NCBI GenBank assembly: GCA_964650885.1
Contig: CAZYXG010000003.1
Span: forward strand, 36,401 to 100,400
Origin: JAPLFM01 sp964650885
GTDB lineage: Bacteria > Bacteroidota > Ignavibacteria > Kapaibacteriales > UBA2268
Direction: 5' to 3'
Length of the DNA stretch: 64,000 nt
In this document: positions 43,312 through 53,089 of the stretch, piece after piece
Position numbering within the stretch: the first letter of the stretch is position 1
How the letters are laid out: every line of letters begins with the position of its first letter
Made by a program: the position numbers and the translations under genes
Notes under the pieces: generated by a model
The model's database searches: none
What the model was told of the DNA's origin: nothing
The model's input: only the letters and a program-made list of their open reading frames with translations

Positions 43312-43319
43312 TAGTTTTG
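43312..43319 (+). promoter_or_regulatory. Candidate -7 promoter element for the propeller lipoprotein gene
   Basis: TAGTTTTG matches TAnnTTTG 30 bases before the start codon. No convincing -33 element was found. Confidence 0.3.
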
Positions 43320-43349
43320 TTTATTGAAATCAAACGATGAAAAATATTT

Positions 43350-44597
43350 ATGCGAAATTTAATTCTTGCTTTAGCACTAATAATTGCCCTTGTTGGCTGC
43401 AATAATAACGAACCTATCAATATCAATATAGGTGGTGATGGTCATTCTAATGACTTTAGCCATATTAAAAAGTTCCCTAACACACTTTATTCAAATTATA
43501 AAATAGCAAATGAATTAGGTGGCTCTGGCTCGCCTTTGCTAGAATTGAATAGCGGATTAGTAATGTTTGCAGGAAAAAATGGCACAATTGCCTGCCTTGC
43601 CGCCGACAAAACTCAATGGAAATTTCAACTCGACTCGAATTCTTATATTTATTCAGCAATGGTAGCCGACACCAAAGATAATATCTACTTCGTTGACTAC
43701 TATGGCAAACTTTGCAAACTCACTAATGAAGGCAAACTTGCATTTGCTTTTGACACAAAGCAAATCTCTAGTACTATAAATATAGAAGGAAATCAATCCC
43801 CACTATATAATGACTTATTAATTGTGCAAGATGGAATTATTGTTGCTGGAAGTCTGGTTCGTAGTGGATTTATAGCAAAAGTTAGCTTTGACGGCAAATT
43901 GCTTTGGCAATATGTTTCAACTCTAGGATTAAACTCCACCCCAACAGCCGATAGCATAGGAAATATTTATTGCAATGGAAACTCCTGGCAAGATTTGGGA
44001 ACAGATTCTTTATTTTCGCTTTCCAATGATGGCAAATTGAATTGGAGCAAACCATTTGTAAAACAAAGTTTAATCAAGTATCCTGTTGTCGCTAATAATA
44101 GATTAAACGTAGCAACTACTTTATTTTTGGGTGATAACAAAGTAAGTAAATTATATAGCTATAAATTAGACGGCACACCAATTTATGAAAAAGAGTTGTC
44201 ATTTATAGTGAGAAATTTATCACTTTCCAATGAACACAATTTATTTGTTGTTTGCTATAATGCAGGGCTTGGTGGAAGCAAAAGTGGAGTATTTTCATTT
44301 AAACCGAATGGCGACAAAGATTGGCAAATTTTCATTGATTATTCTATCCCTACTCCTTGCTTAATCACTAAAGACGAAATTGCGGTAGCAGGTACAAATA
44401 AATCATCAATGGGAATTTTCTATATAGATAGAGCAACTGGAAAACTGCGAATGGTGCAAGACATTGGTAGAGCCGATGAGCTATCCTACAAACCATTCGT
44501 AACTAAAGCAGGCAACATCCTATTGCCATCACTTGAGTCCTCTTCCTATATCAAAGTAGATTTTACTTTAATGGATAAATTATACAATTTTGATTGA
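43350..44597 (+). CDS. Lipoprotein with a PQQ-like beta-propeller
   Basis: A lipoprotein signal peptide with lipobox LVGC (Cys17) is followed by repeated strand pairs containing the PQQ-propeller pattern (GKNGTIACLAADKTQWKFQL, GKLCKLTNEGKLAFAFDTK, SFDGKLLWQYVS, NDGKLNWSKP, DGTPIYEKEL, NGDKDWQIFI). The 415-residue protein is probably a surface or periplasmic binding or scaffold protein. Residues for actual PQQ chemistry are not evident. Confidence 0.75.
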   Translation: MRNLILALALIIALVGCNNNEPININIGGDGHSNDFSHIKKFPNTLYSNYKIANELGGSGSPLLELNSGLVMFAGKNGTIACLAADKTQWKFQLDSNSYIYSAMVADTKDNIYFVDYYGKLCKLTNEGKLAFAFDTKQISSTINIEGNQSPLYNDLLIVQDGIIVAGSLVRSGFIAKVSFDGKLLWQYVSTLGLNSTPTADSIGNIYCNGNSWQDLGTDSLFSLSNDGKLNWSKPFVKQSLIKYPVVANNRLNVATTLFLGDNKVSKLYSYKLDGTPIYEKELSFIVRNLSLSNEHNLFVVCYNAGLGGSKSGVFSFKPNGDKDWQIFIDYSIPTPCLITKDEIAVAGTNKSSMGIFYIDRATGKLRMVQDIGRADELSYKPFVTKAGNILLPSLESSSYIKVDFTLMDKLYNFD

Positions 44598-44646
44598 AGA
44601 AGGAAACAAATTCAATTAAATTTTGATTAATAAAAACTCTAAAAAC

Positions 44647-44680
44647 AAAATAAGCCATTCATTTCTGAATGGCTTATATA
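44647..44680 (-). terminator. Terminator for tRNA-Ser (also usable from the plus strand)
   Basis: ATAAGCCATTC pairs with GAATGGCTTAT around a six-base loop. On the minus strand it is 11 bases after the tRNA and is followed by a T-rich run. Confidence 0.8.
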
Positions 44681-44690
44681 TCGAATTGTG

Positions 44691-44772
44691 CGGAGGATGA
44701 GGGAGTCGAACCCCCATGGGCGGAACCCGGCAGTTTTCAAGACTGCTGCAATACCAATTATGCGAATCCTCC
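44691..44772 (-). tRNA. tRNA-Ser (anticodon TGA)
   Basis: On the minus strand the acceptor GGAGGAT pairs with ATCCTCC, the anticodon stem GCAGT/ACTGC encloses CTTGAAA with anticodon TGA, and a 14-base variable arm with a GGG/CCC stem marks a class II tRNA. The T arm has loop TTCGACT and the discriminator is G, as for serine. The D stem is only three pairs. Confidence 0.92.
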
Positions 44773-45237
44773 ATTGGCAACATTTAAGGAATACAAATGT
44801 AAGAGGTTTTTTCTAATCTGCAAAGAAAAAAATGTATTTTTTTTATATCTAAGTAAATTTTTGCAAATATATCATATCGTCATTATTTTGTTGCCGCCAC
44901 AATATCCATTGTTTACAGCTATCTACACTATTCTACAATCCCATTTAACAAATATAGCATTTCAATATTTTGTCATTATTTATAGTTTTAGAGAGATTTC
45001 CTTTTAACCTGTTACAAAATGAAAAATTTAACAATTCGGAAAACCGCACCAATACTGTATTGTTGAAATTATTTTGCATTATTGAAAAAAATACTTTGAT
45101 TTATAAGAAACATCATTGTATCTTTACAAAAAGTTATTTAAGAAAGCAGCATAAAGTGAGAAAATCCCAACTTCTTCCTTTATTTTCAAAAAAAAAACTA
45201 AACATATTTTAAACCGATTCAACAATAGGTATTATTG
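44773..45237. other. Intergenic region between tRNA-Ser and ftsQ
   Basis: It carries the presumed promoters of the divergent tRNA-Ser and ftsQAZ units. Short open frames here have no Shine-Dalgarno site or recognisable product. No mur or ddl gene precedes ftsQ. Confidence 0.6.
45096..45127 (+). promoter_or_regulatory. Candidate promoter for ftsQAZ
   Basis: TTTG (45096-45099), 20 bases, then TATCTTTA (45120-45127) fit the Bacteroidota -33/-7 pattern with one mismatch. Transcription would start near 45134, about 100 bases before ftsQ. Confidence 0.4.
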
Positions 45238-45996
45238 ATGTCGGAGAGTACTTTGCCAAGAATTAAAAGTTCTGCTGGGCTAGGAAAGATTGGTGCTTAC
45301 ATCATTTTTTTGTGCCTAATTTCAGTATTTGCAGTTCTGATTTGGTTAGCTCAGGATTGGACTCAAAAGCAAAAGATTTACAAAATCAAGTTTAATGGCT
45401 TGACTTATTTGAAATCCAATGTTTTAACTGATTCCATCAAAACAATTGTGCGTGGCAAGAAAAAAGCTGAGCTAGATTTAGTGTTCCTTGAAAATAAGAT
45501 AAAAACTAATCCATTCGTGATGGAAGTAAATGCCAATTTTTCGGGGCTAAACGGACTTGACTTTGAAGTTAAAGAACGCCGACCAATTGCTTTTTTTCAA
45601 GATACAGACGGTGAAATCAAGTATATAGATTCTTTGGCTGTTGTCTTCCCTAATATTGCTATGACAAACTTTGCTGATATGCCTGTGATTACTGGTATTG
45701 AAAAGAAAGACAAGCAAAAACTGAACGAAGCGATTAAGATTATAAATCGAATGCAAAGCAAGAAAGATAAATTCGTTTACAATCTTACTTCTGAATTGCA
45801 ATACGATTTAAAATCGAAAAGTTACTATCTTATTACAAGCGACTTAGGTATCAAAGTTAATTTCGGTAAAGTAAATGACTTTGAAGAGAAAATATTTAAA
45901 ATTGAGAAGTTCTGGAACAAATGGCTAATCACCAAAAATAAAACAGAATTTAAAGAAATAGACGTACGCTGGAAAAATCAAGTAATTTTAATTTAA
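45238..45996 (+). CDS. ftsQ: Cell division protein FtsQ/DivIB
   Basis: FtsQ is a membrane scaffold of the division site. The 252-residue protein has one N-terminal helix (IGAYIIFLCLISVFAVLIWL), then a POTRA-like region (YKIKFNGLTYLKSNVLTDSI, NPFVMEVNANF, LDFEVKERRPIAFF) and the FtsQ C-terminal domain. The ATG at 45238 is preferred to the TTG directly before it. It lies 17 bases before ftsA. Confidence 0.87.
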   Translation: MSESTLPRIKSSAGLGKIGAYIIFLCLISVFAVLIWLAQDWTQKQKIYKIKFNGLTYLKSNVLTDSIKTIVRGKKKAELDLVFLENKIKTNPFVMEVNANFSGLNGLDFEVKERRPIAFFQDTDGEIKYIDSLAVVFPNIAMTNFADMPVITGIEKKDKQKLNEAIKIINRMQSKKDKFVYNLTSELQYDLKSKSYYLITSDLGIKVNFGKVNDFEEKIFKIEKFWNKWLITKNKTEFKEIDVRWKNQVILI

Positions 45997-46013
45997 TATC
46001 AAGAGCAGAGTAG

Positions 46014-47483
46014 ATGTTAAACCAATACAACGAACAAGCAATGAGTAATAAAAATATTATTGTCGGTCTCGACATAGGAACTGCAAAAATAATAGCAATT
46101 GTTGCTTCGCCAAACGAACAGGACAATTCGCTTTCAATTCTAGGAATTGGAATAGCCGAAAGTGAAGGTTTGAACCGTGGCGTGGTTGTAAATATTGATA
46201 AGACTGTCAATACAATTAAAAAAGTAATTGCTCAGGCAGAACAACAATCTGGCATCAAAATCGAAGAAGTTGTAGTTGGTATTGCTGGCGATCATATCGA
46301 ATCGTTCCAATCTCGCACTATTATTACAATATCTAATCCACAATTGGAAATCACAGATTCCGATTTGGAAAGATTGCTTGATGAATCTAAAAAAATTAGC
46401 ATTGCTTCTGAAAGAGAAATTATTCACGTTATTCCACAAGACTATATTATAGATGGTCAAGATGGCATTACTCACCCAATTGGTATGAGTGGTGTGCGTT
46501 TGGAAGCAAACGTAAATATAGTAACTGGTTTGAAAACAGCAATTCAAAACATTTATAGATGTGTTGAGCGTTGCGGTTTGAAAGTAAAAGATATTGTATT
46601 AGAGCCAATTGCTTGCAGTGCAGCTGTGCTAGATCAAGATGAGAAAGAAGTTGGTGTTGCCTTAGTTGATATAGGTGGCGGTACAACCGATATTGCAATC
46701 TTCGATGAAGGCGTATTGAAATTCACTTCTATATTTGCTATTGCTGGCAAGCATGTTACCACTGATGTTCGCAAAGTTTTAGGCATATTGGAAGCACAAG
46801 CAGAACGCATTAAAAAAGAATATGGTCATTGCTATAGAGATTCAATTCTTCGCGATGAAGTATTTATGATTCCAGGTATAGCTGGCAGAAAACCACACGA
46901 AATTTCTAAAAGCTACCTTTGCCAAATTATTCAACCACGTATGGAAGAATTGTTTGAATTTGCATTGGCAGAAATGCAACGCTCTGGCTTAATAAATAGA
47001 CTTGGTGCTGGGGTAGTTATCACTGGTGGTGCCACATTGCTGAAAGGCACTGAAGATTTGGCAAAAGAAGTATTCGGTATGCCAATTAAAATCGGTATTC
47101 CATCGGGAATTACTTATTCTGGTTTAGCTCCCGAAGTGGAAAGTCCCGTCTATTCTACAGCTGTCGGATTAGTGCATTATGGAATTAGCCACACTTATTC
47201 AAAAGAAAAATCTAGCAACTCATATTCATTGATAGATTTGAAAGAAGAAGATTTGCAACTAATTTCTGAATTAGTAGAAAACAAATCTTATGAAAATAGC
47301 GAAAATGAATCGAACAATAATATGGAAGATGTAGCAAATTCCAATTATGTAGCTGAAAGTGAAGTTACTTATGACTCTGAAGAAACAACTGCGATTGATT
47401 CTGAAGCAACTAAAGAAAACATTGTAACTAAAACATCAAATTCGTTTTTCAAAAAAGCTAAAGACTTTTTTGAACACTTATAA
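46014..47483 (+). CDS. ftsA: Cell division protein FtsA
   Basis: FtsA is the actin-like protein that ties FtsZ filaments to the membrane. The 489-residue protein has the ATPase motifs VGLDIGTAKI, VALVDIGGGTTDIAIF and GVVITGGATLLKG, and ends in an amphipathic helix SFFKKAKDFFEHL expected to bind the membrane. It is longer than typical because of an acidic Ser/Asn/Glu-rich linker of about 70 residues before that helix. The start could be nine codons later (MSNKNII). Confidence 0.96.
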   Translation: MLNQYNEQAMSNKNIIVGLDIGTAKIIAIVASPNEQDNSLSILGIGIAESEGLNRGVVVNIDKTVNTIKKVIAQAEQQSGIKIEEVVVGIAGDHIESFQSRTIITISNPQLEITDSDLERLLDESKKISIASEREIIHVIPQDYIIDGQDGITHPIGMSGVRLEANVNIVTGLKTAIQNIYRCVERCGLKVKDIVLEPIACSAAVLDQDEKEVGVALVDIGGGTTDIAIFDEGVLKFTSIFAIAGKHVTTDVRKVLGILEAQAERIKKEYGHCYRDSILRDEVFMIPGIAGRKPHEISKSYLCQIIQPRMEELFEFALAEMQRSGLINRLGAGVVITGGATLLKGTEDLAKEVFGMPIKIGIPSGITYSGLAPEVESPVYSTAVGLVHYGISHTYSKEKSSNSYSLIDLKEEDLQLISELVENKSYENSENESNNNMEDVANSNYVAESEVTYDSEETTAIDSEATKENIVTKTSNSFFKKAKDFFEHL

Positions 47484-47539
47484 TAGAAAATAAAACAAAG
47501 CATAAAAGAATCAATAATAAAATCAGGGGGAAGTTAGTA

Positions 47540-48940
47540 ATGATATCTTTCGATACAAACTATAGCGAGTCAGCTCGCATAAAAGTGATCGGTATTGGTG
47601 GCGGCGGGGGTAATGCCATCAATAATATGGTAATGCGCAGAATTGAAGGTGTTGAATTTATAGCAGCAAACACTGACAAGCAAGCACTATCAAAAAATAA
47701 TGCGGATAACAAAATCCAACTTGGGCTAGAAGTATCTCGTGGACTTGGAGCAGGTGCTAATCCAGAAATTGGAAAACGCTCTGTGGAAGAATCAAAAGAT
47801 GAAATCCGTGATGTACTTAAAGGTAGCGATATGATTTTCGTTACTGCTGGTATGGGCGGAGGAACTGGAACTGGTGGAGCTCCAACTATTGCACAAATCG
47901 GTAAAGAAATTGGGGCATTAGTTGTTGGTATTGTTACTAAACCATTTGATTGGGAAGGAATTAAAAGAAAAAAAGTCGCTGAAGAGTGGATTGAAGAACT
48001 TCGCAAAAATGTTGATTCTCTTATCGTTATACCTAATAATAATTTATTGAGTATCATTGATAAAAATACTACAATGAAGCAAGCTTACGAAAAAGTAGAT
48101 GAAGTTTTATACAACGCTACTCGTGGTATTGCTGAAATAATAACTCACGCTGGCTATGTCAATGTTGACTTTGCTGATGTGAAAACAATTATGAAAGATA
48201 TGGGCAATGCCATAATGGGCATTGGCTATGCAACTGGTGAGAATAGAGCTTTGACTGCACTTAAAGAAGCAATCAATTCTCCTTTATTGGATAATCATTC
48301 TATTCGTGGTGCTAAAGGAGTTCTTGTGAACTTTACTGGCGGCGAAGATATGACTATGAATGAAATCAATGAAGCAATGACTTTCTTGAATAACGAATGC
48401 AATGAAGAAACTACTATTATTCAAGGTGTTGTCAATAAAGAAGAATTGACTGACCAAATAATGGTAACTATTGTGGCTACTGGCTTCGATAAAATTGGTG
48501 AAGTTAGTGAAACTAAAGCTGAAGTAGTAATCGCTGAAATCGAAGAAATCATCTCATTAGAAGAAAAAATTGAAACTGCTCCAGTAGAATATAAAAATAA
48601 CACTGCTGAAGCTGCAAAATTAGAAATAGTACAAGAAACTCCAGCTCCTGCTGCACAACGCATTATCAATGCAACCGCTGAACGCACTCCTAAAGGTCCA
48701 GCTTTGCGTGATTATGATGTGCCTGCTATTATTAGACAAAAGCCTAAAGGTGCTGATGAGTTAAAAAGATTTGATCAACCTGCTATTCAAAGAAGAAACC
48801 CTGAGTTTAGTAATTTGAACGAAGTTAGAGCAACTGCAGAATCAAGAGTAAGCAATTCATTCGATAATTTGAGCTATGGCAACAAACAAACTATAGCTTT
48901 CAGTGAAAATCCTGCTTTCTTGCGTCGCATACTCGACTAA
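47540..48940 (+). CDS. ftsZ: Cell division protein FtsZ
   Basis: FtsZ is the tubulin-like GTPase that forms the division ring. The 466-residue protein has IGIGGGGGNAINNM, the G-box GMGGGTGTGGAPTIA, the T7 loop NVDFADVKTIM, a variable linker, and a C-terminal segment DYDVPAIIRQK followed by AFLRRILD that would bind FtsA. A strong Shine-Dalgarno AGGGGGAAG lies before the ATG. Confidence 0.98.
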   Translation: MISFDTNYSESARIKVIGIGGGGGNAINNMVMRRIEGVEFIAANTDKQALSKNNADNKIQLGLEVSRGLGAGANPEIGKRSVEESKDEIRDVLKGSDMIFVTAGMGGGTGTGGAPTIAQIGKEIGALVVGIVTKPFDWEGIKRKKVAEEWIEELRKNVDSLIVIPNNNLLSIIDKNTTMKQAYEKVDEVLYNATRGIAEIITHAGYVNVDFADVKTIMKDMGNAIMGIGYATGENRALTALKEAINSPLLDNHSIRGAKGVLVNFTGGEDMTMNEINEAMTFLNNECNEETTIIQGVVNKEELTDQIMVTIVATGFDKIGEVSETKAEVVIAEIEEIISLEEKIETAPVEYKNNTAEAAKLEIVQETPAPAAQRIINATAERTPKGPALRDYDVPAIIRQKPKGADELKRFDQPAIQRRNPEFSNLNEVRATAESRVSNSFDNLSYGNKQTIAFSENPAFLRRILD

Positions 48941-48978
48941 AAAATATGTTTTGTTTTGGTAATTCATAAATACTCCTG

Positions 48979-49024
48979 AAAAAAAAGAACCTATATCATG
49001 GACGATGTAGGTTCTTTTTTTTTT
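48979..49024. terminator. Bidirectional terminator after ftsZ (copy A of hairpin family 2)
   Basis: GAACCTATATC pairs with GATGTAGGTTC (one G-T pair) around the loop ATGGAC, with A and T runs outside. It separates convergent ftsZ and the phosphatase gene. The 28-base core differs from that at 54654-54698 by only two bases. Confidence 0.88.
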
Positions 49025-49085
49025 ATTAAAAGCTTTTTCTAAAAGTAAGTTGAAGTAATTTCAAACCACACTTAAATATTAATTG

Positions 49086-50006
49086 TTATTCGGATTTATA
49101 AGTATAAACTACATTACCTTTGAAATCAATAAATTGCATTGATAATTTTTTGTTTTCAATAGAAACCAAAGCAAATCCACCGACTTTTCCTAATGCAAAC
49201 TTTGTCGTTGCATTTTTTGAGGTCTCTCTGCATTCTGAACCAGCTCCACTTACAAAAACTTCAGGGAAATTATCTAAATGTTGGTGTTGCAAATCGTGTT
49301 CGTGACCCCAAAAAGTGTATTTTACCTTTTTAGTTTTCCCATAACCTTGGATTAAATTATATATCTCACTCGCTCCTCCATGCTTCGGACTTGAAGAAAG
49401 AGGAGGATGGTGTCCAACTACTATGTTTAAGTCTGCATTTGATATCGACAACACACTATCTAACCATAATTTCTGTTTTAAAGTGTCCTGATCTTTAACT
49501 TGATTGGAGTATTTCGCCTCACTATGATAGTCTTTTATAAACGGATTTGAGTCAATGAAAATAAGTTTAACATTAGTTCCATCATTACTTTTCTTGTCAA
49601 TTGTGAAATATCTCGACGGCATATTCCAAATTGAAGATTTTGATGTGTAATCAATCTCGGCTTGCGGATTACTTCTGTAGTCGTGATTGCCCAAAGAAAC
49701 ATACCACGGAATTTGCAAAGATTTATGGTTATAAATGTCAGTAAACGATAACTTCCACAATTCATCTTCGGTTGAGCTAACACCATTGTCATAAAAATTG
49801 TCACCCGTGGAAACTATAAAAGAAACTTTCACTTTTTCGCTTACAATAGCCATTTGATTTGCAACATCCTTTTGAAAGTATTCTCCTTTTCTACCCCAAT
49901 CTCCAACAACTATGAATTTCAATCCATCATCATTCAAATAATCATCTGCAAATATTTTTGAAGAACTAATTAGGATTAAAATTAATATAACTTTATGGCA
50001 ACTCAT
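49086..50006 (-). CDS. Secreted purple-acid-phosphatase-like metallophosphoesterase
   Basis: The protein of about 306 residues starts with a signal peptide (MSCHKVILILILISSSKIFA) and carries the metallophosphoesterase set: VVGDWGRKG, STGDNFYDNG, YVSLGNHDYRSNP, VVGHHPPLSS and FWGHEHDLQH. The spacing resembles the tartrate-resistant acid phosphatase (ACP5) type. I choose the ATG at 50006 because AAGGA lies seven bases upstream. Starts at 50012 or a TTG at 50027 are possible. It is divergent from the TonB receptor gene and may work with it in phosphate-ester use (inference). Confidence 0.85.
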   Translation of the reverse strand: MSCHKVILILILISSSKIFADDYLNDDGLKFIVVGDWGRKGEYFQKDVANQMAIVSEKVKVSFIVSTGDNFYDNGVSSTEDELWKLSFTDIYNHKSLQIPWYVSLGNHDYRSNPQAEIDYTSKSSIWNMPSRYFTIDKKSNDGTNVKLIFIDSNPFIKDYHSEAKYSNQVKDQDTLKQKLWLDSVLSISNADLNIVVGHHPPLSSSPKHGGASEIYNLIQGYGKTKKVKYTFWGHEHDLQHQHLDNFPEVFVSGAGSECRETSKNATTKFALGKVGGFALVSIENKKLSMQFIDFKGNVVYTYKSE

Positions 50007-50132
50007 TTTCATTTCCTTTTTGTACAATTATTTAAAATCAAATATAAATATAATTTGAGCTAATGTATATAAGATTTTTTAAAATTAACAATTTCTTAAT
50101 CTAATACTTATCTAATGCTAACACTACTAATT

Positions 50133-50140
50133 TAATTTTG
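50133..50140 (+). promoter_or_regulatory. Candidate -7 promoter element for the receptor/beta-helix operon
   Basis: TAATTTTG matches TAnnTTTG 28 bases before the ATG at 50168. The -33 position is weak. Confidence 0.33.
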
Positions 50141-50167
50141 CATTCAATATTAACAATCAAATACAAA

Positions 50168-53065
50168 ATGAATAAATTTCTTACCTTTACTTGCTTGATA
50201 CTTTTAAATATAATTTGTATCCAAGCTGCAACAATCAAAGGGAAGGTGATTGATAAAGAATCAGAAGAACCACTAATAGGTGCAACAATTAAAGTAGTTG
50301 GTACTAACTTTGGGGCGATTACTGACAAATTTGGCAAATATACTATTAAGAATGTGTCTACTGGCAAATACCAAATGTCTGCTTCGATGATAGGTTATGC
50401 TGTAAAATTTGAAAGTGTAAAAATCACAAAAGATGAAGAAGTAGAAAAAGAGAATTTCAAATTAAAAGCTGAAGCTTTGATTGGTCAAGAAGTTGCAGTT
50501 ACAGCAAGTGCCGACAAAGAAGATGAAAGCACTTCCAGATTAGACGAGAAAAGAAGTATAACTATTTCAAATATAGTATCAGCAAATTCAATTTTAGTTT
50601 CTCCTGATATCACAGTTGCAAATGTTGTCCAAAGAATATCGGGTATTTCTATTCAACGAAATGAAAATGGAGATGGACAATATGCTGTAGTGAGAGGTAT
50701 GGATAAAAGATATAACTATACCTTAGTAAATGGTATAAAAATTCCAAGTCCAAATGATAAACAAAGATATGTACCATTGGATATATTCCCTTCTGAATTA
50801 TTAAGCAGATTAGAAGTTTATAAAGCACTTACACCAGATATGGAAGCTGATGCAATCGGAGGAGTTGTCAACTTAGTAATGAAAGACGCTCCCGAAATAT
50901 TTACAGTAAAAGCAAATGCATCTGTAGGTTACAACGATATATTTTTAAATAAGAAATTCGCAAATTTCGACAAATCTATTATTAATAATAAATCTCCTCA
51001 ACAATTAAACGGTTCTCTATATAAAGCACAAATATCTGACTTTAATCCAAAAGCTGCTGAGAATTTCAATCAAAACGCCAATCCTAATTATACTTTAGGG
51101 GTATCTGTAGGCGGTAGATTATTAGAAGATAATTCTTTAGGATATTTATTAGCTGCAAGTTTTCAAAATGCTAACTTAGGATCTGAATCATATTTCTTCA
51201 ATGCAGAAGTAGATAGAATTTCAAATAAACCTTCAGTTACTAGTGTAGCAGAACGTTTTTACTCTACAAATCAACAAAGATCTGGGTTGCATTCTAAATT
51301 TGATTTTAAGCCAATTGAAGGTCAAAAAATTGAATTATTTGCATCTTATATGAATTTGTATGAAGCACAAGTTAGAAATCAAACTGACACATCTCTTTGG
51401 CGACCAAATAGAAAACTTGGCGAAGGAACTATTAGCGATATAAGACGCTCACGCCAAACTATGCAAGATATATTTACTACTGCACTGAAAGGTAAACACG
51501 ATATAGTTCCATTATTATTCAATATAGATTGGACAGTTTCTTTTGCTACTGCTGTTAAAAATGAACCAGATATGTCCACATTAGACTTAGCTACAGAAGC
51601 ACTGAAAGACACTAATGGAAATTATATTAATACGCCAATCAGATACGACAATTATTATAGAAGATGGTTACAAAATGATGATACTGATAAATCCGCATTC
51701 TTAAATTTTAATTTCTTTCCATCTCAAGATTTAGATATTAAAATTGGAGGAATGACAAGATTAAAATCTAGATCTAATTATTATAATCAATATGAAATTC
51801 GATCCGAAAATCCAACATCTGAATTTACTGACTATTCAAATTTCGAAAATACAAAATTTTATGTTTTCAATCCTGGAGGGTCAACTCAAAGCCCATTGAA
51901 TTACAACATAAATGAAGATGTTTATGCTGGATATGCTATGTTTAAATATAAAATTGAAAACCTGCAAATTACAGCTGGCGGGAGATACGAACAAACAAGT
52001 TTAAATTTTAAAACTCAAAAACAAAGTGTTCTTGAAATTGATGGTGGTTTGGATAAAATCACAGCAGATTCAATAGATAAAGCAAACGGCGTTTTTGGTG
52101 ATAACTCATATAACGATTTCTTACCAAGTATCCATTTGAAATATATGCCAGATGATAAAACAAATTGGAGATTAAGTTATTTTAAATCATTGTCCAGACC
52201 TGGCTTCTTTGAAGTTATTCCTTATGTTATTAATGAAGAAGAGTACATCGAAAATGGCAATCCAAATTTAAAAAGAGTAACTGCAAATAATATTGATTTC
52301 AGATTTGAATATTTTCCAAATAATAGAGATCAAATATTGGCAGGTGTATTCTATAAAAATATTAAAGACCCTATTGAACGCTCATTTATAATATCAAATA
52401 CCAATGTAATATTAACTACTTTGAATTTTGGAACAGCTACTAACTACGGTTTTGAATTTGATTATATACAATATTATTCATTATCAAAAATATTAAACAA
52501 AGAAACTGATAATTGGGGGGATATAGGATTGAAATTTAATTATACTTACACAAATAGTGATATTACTACTTCTAAAATTATTCAATTTAGGGTTGATTCA
52601 AGTTCGATTCAATATGTTGACCCTAAATTAATTGCTTCAGGACAAATTAAAATTGGTGATTTAACTCAAAGATTAATTGACCAAATACGCCCTTTGCAAG
52701 GACAATCTAGCCATATAGCAAATTTCACGTTGCTTTATAAGTACATTCCATCTGGAATAGATGCTCAGATTGGTTTAGTTTACACAGGCAAAAGAATACA
52801 AACTGTTTCTCAGTTTTATGAAAATGATGAGTGGGAGTCTGCCACTACATTAGTGGATTTATCAATTGAAAAAAAATTCGATTTTGGTTTGGGTATTTAT
52901 CTAAAAGCTAGAAACCTTTTAGATACACCAAGAGAAGTATTTATTGAAAGACCATTACTTAGCCAATCTGGCTATCCCCCATTCCAAACTTACGATGACA
53001 AAACATTAGTAAGAAGGGATTTATACAAAAGAAATTTCCAATTAGGTATTAGATACAATTTTTAA
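50168..53065 (+). CDS. TonB-dependent receptor with carboxypeptidase-regulatory N-terminal domain
   Basis: The 965-residue outer-membrane importer has a signal peptide (MNKFLTFTCLILLNIICIQA), a CarboxypepD_reg-like domain (IKGKVIDKESEEPLIGATIK), a plug domain (ANVVQRISGISIQRNENGDG, VRGMDKRYNYTLVNGIKIPS, IFPSELLSRLEVYKALTPDM) and a beta barrel ending in FQLGIRYNF. The RGMDKRYNYTLVNG and LTPDMEADAIGG motifs are those of the TIGR01782-like receptor group. The start at 50168 is preferred to a TTG at 50138 because it begins the signal peptide. The neighbouring phosphatase and lipoprotein suggest a joint role, but the ligand is unknown. Confidence 0.9.
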   Translation: MNKFLTFTCLILLNIICIQAATIKGKVIDKESEEPLIGATIKVVGTNFGAITDKFGKYTIKNVSTGKYQMSASMIGYAVKFESVKITKDEEVEKENFKLKAEALIGQEVAVTASADKEDESTSRLDEKRSITISNIVSANSILVSPDITVANVVQRISGISIQRNENGDGQYAVVRGMDKRYNYTLVNGIKIPSPNDKQRYVPLDIFPSELLSRLEVYKALTPDMEADAIGGVVNLVMKDAPEIFTVKANASVGYNDIFLNKKFANFDKSIINNKSPQQLNGSLYKAQISDFNPKAAENFNQNANPNYTLGVSVGGRLLEDNSLGYLLAASFQNANLGSESYFFNAEVDRISNKPSVTSVAERFYSTNQQRSGLHSKFDFKPIEGQKIELFASYMNLYEAQVRNQTDTSLWRPNRKLGEGTISDIRRSRQTMQDIFTTALKGKHDIVPLLFNIDWTVSFATAVKNEPDMSTLDLATEALKDTNGNYINTPIRYDNYYRRWLQNDDTDKSAFLNFNFFPSQDLDIKIGGMTRLKSRSNYYNQYEIRSENPTSEFTDYSNFENTKFYVFNPGGSTQSPLNYNINEDVYAGYAMFKYKIENLQITAGGRYEQTSLNFKTQKQSVLEIDGGLDKITADSIDKANGVFGDNSYNDFLPSIHLKYMPDDKTNWRLSYFKSLSRPGFFEVIPYVINEEEYIENGNPNLKRVTANNIDFRFEYFPNNRDQILAGVFYKNIKDPIERSFIISNTNVILTTLNFGTATNYGFEFDYIQYYSLSKILNKETDNWGDIGLKFNYTYTNSDITTSKIIQFRVDSSSIQYVDPKLIASGQIKIGDLTQRLIDQIRPLQGQSSHIANFTLLYKYIPSGIDAQIGLVYTGKRIQTVSQFYENDEWESATTLVDLSIEKKFDFGLGIYLKARNLLDTPREVFIERPLLSQSGYPPFQTYDDKTLVRRDLYKRNFQLGIRYNF

Positions 53066-53089
53066 ACACTAAACAAAGGGTTCATAGTT

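Noticed and set aside
44669..45007. 112-codon open frame
   Set aside because: It crosses tRNA-Ser and non-coding AT-rich DNA.
44970..45212. 80-codon frame before ftsQ
   Set aside because: No ribosome-binding site and no recognisable features; it covers the candidate ftsQAZ promoter.
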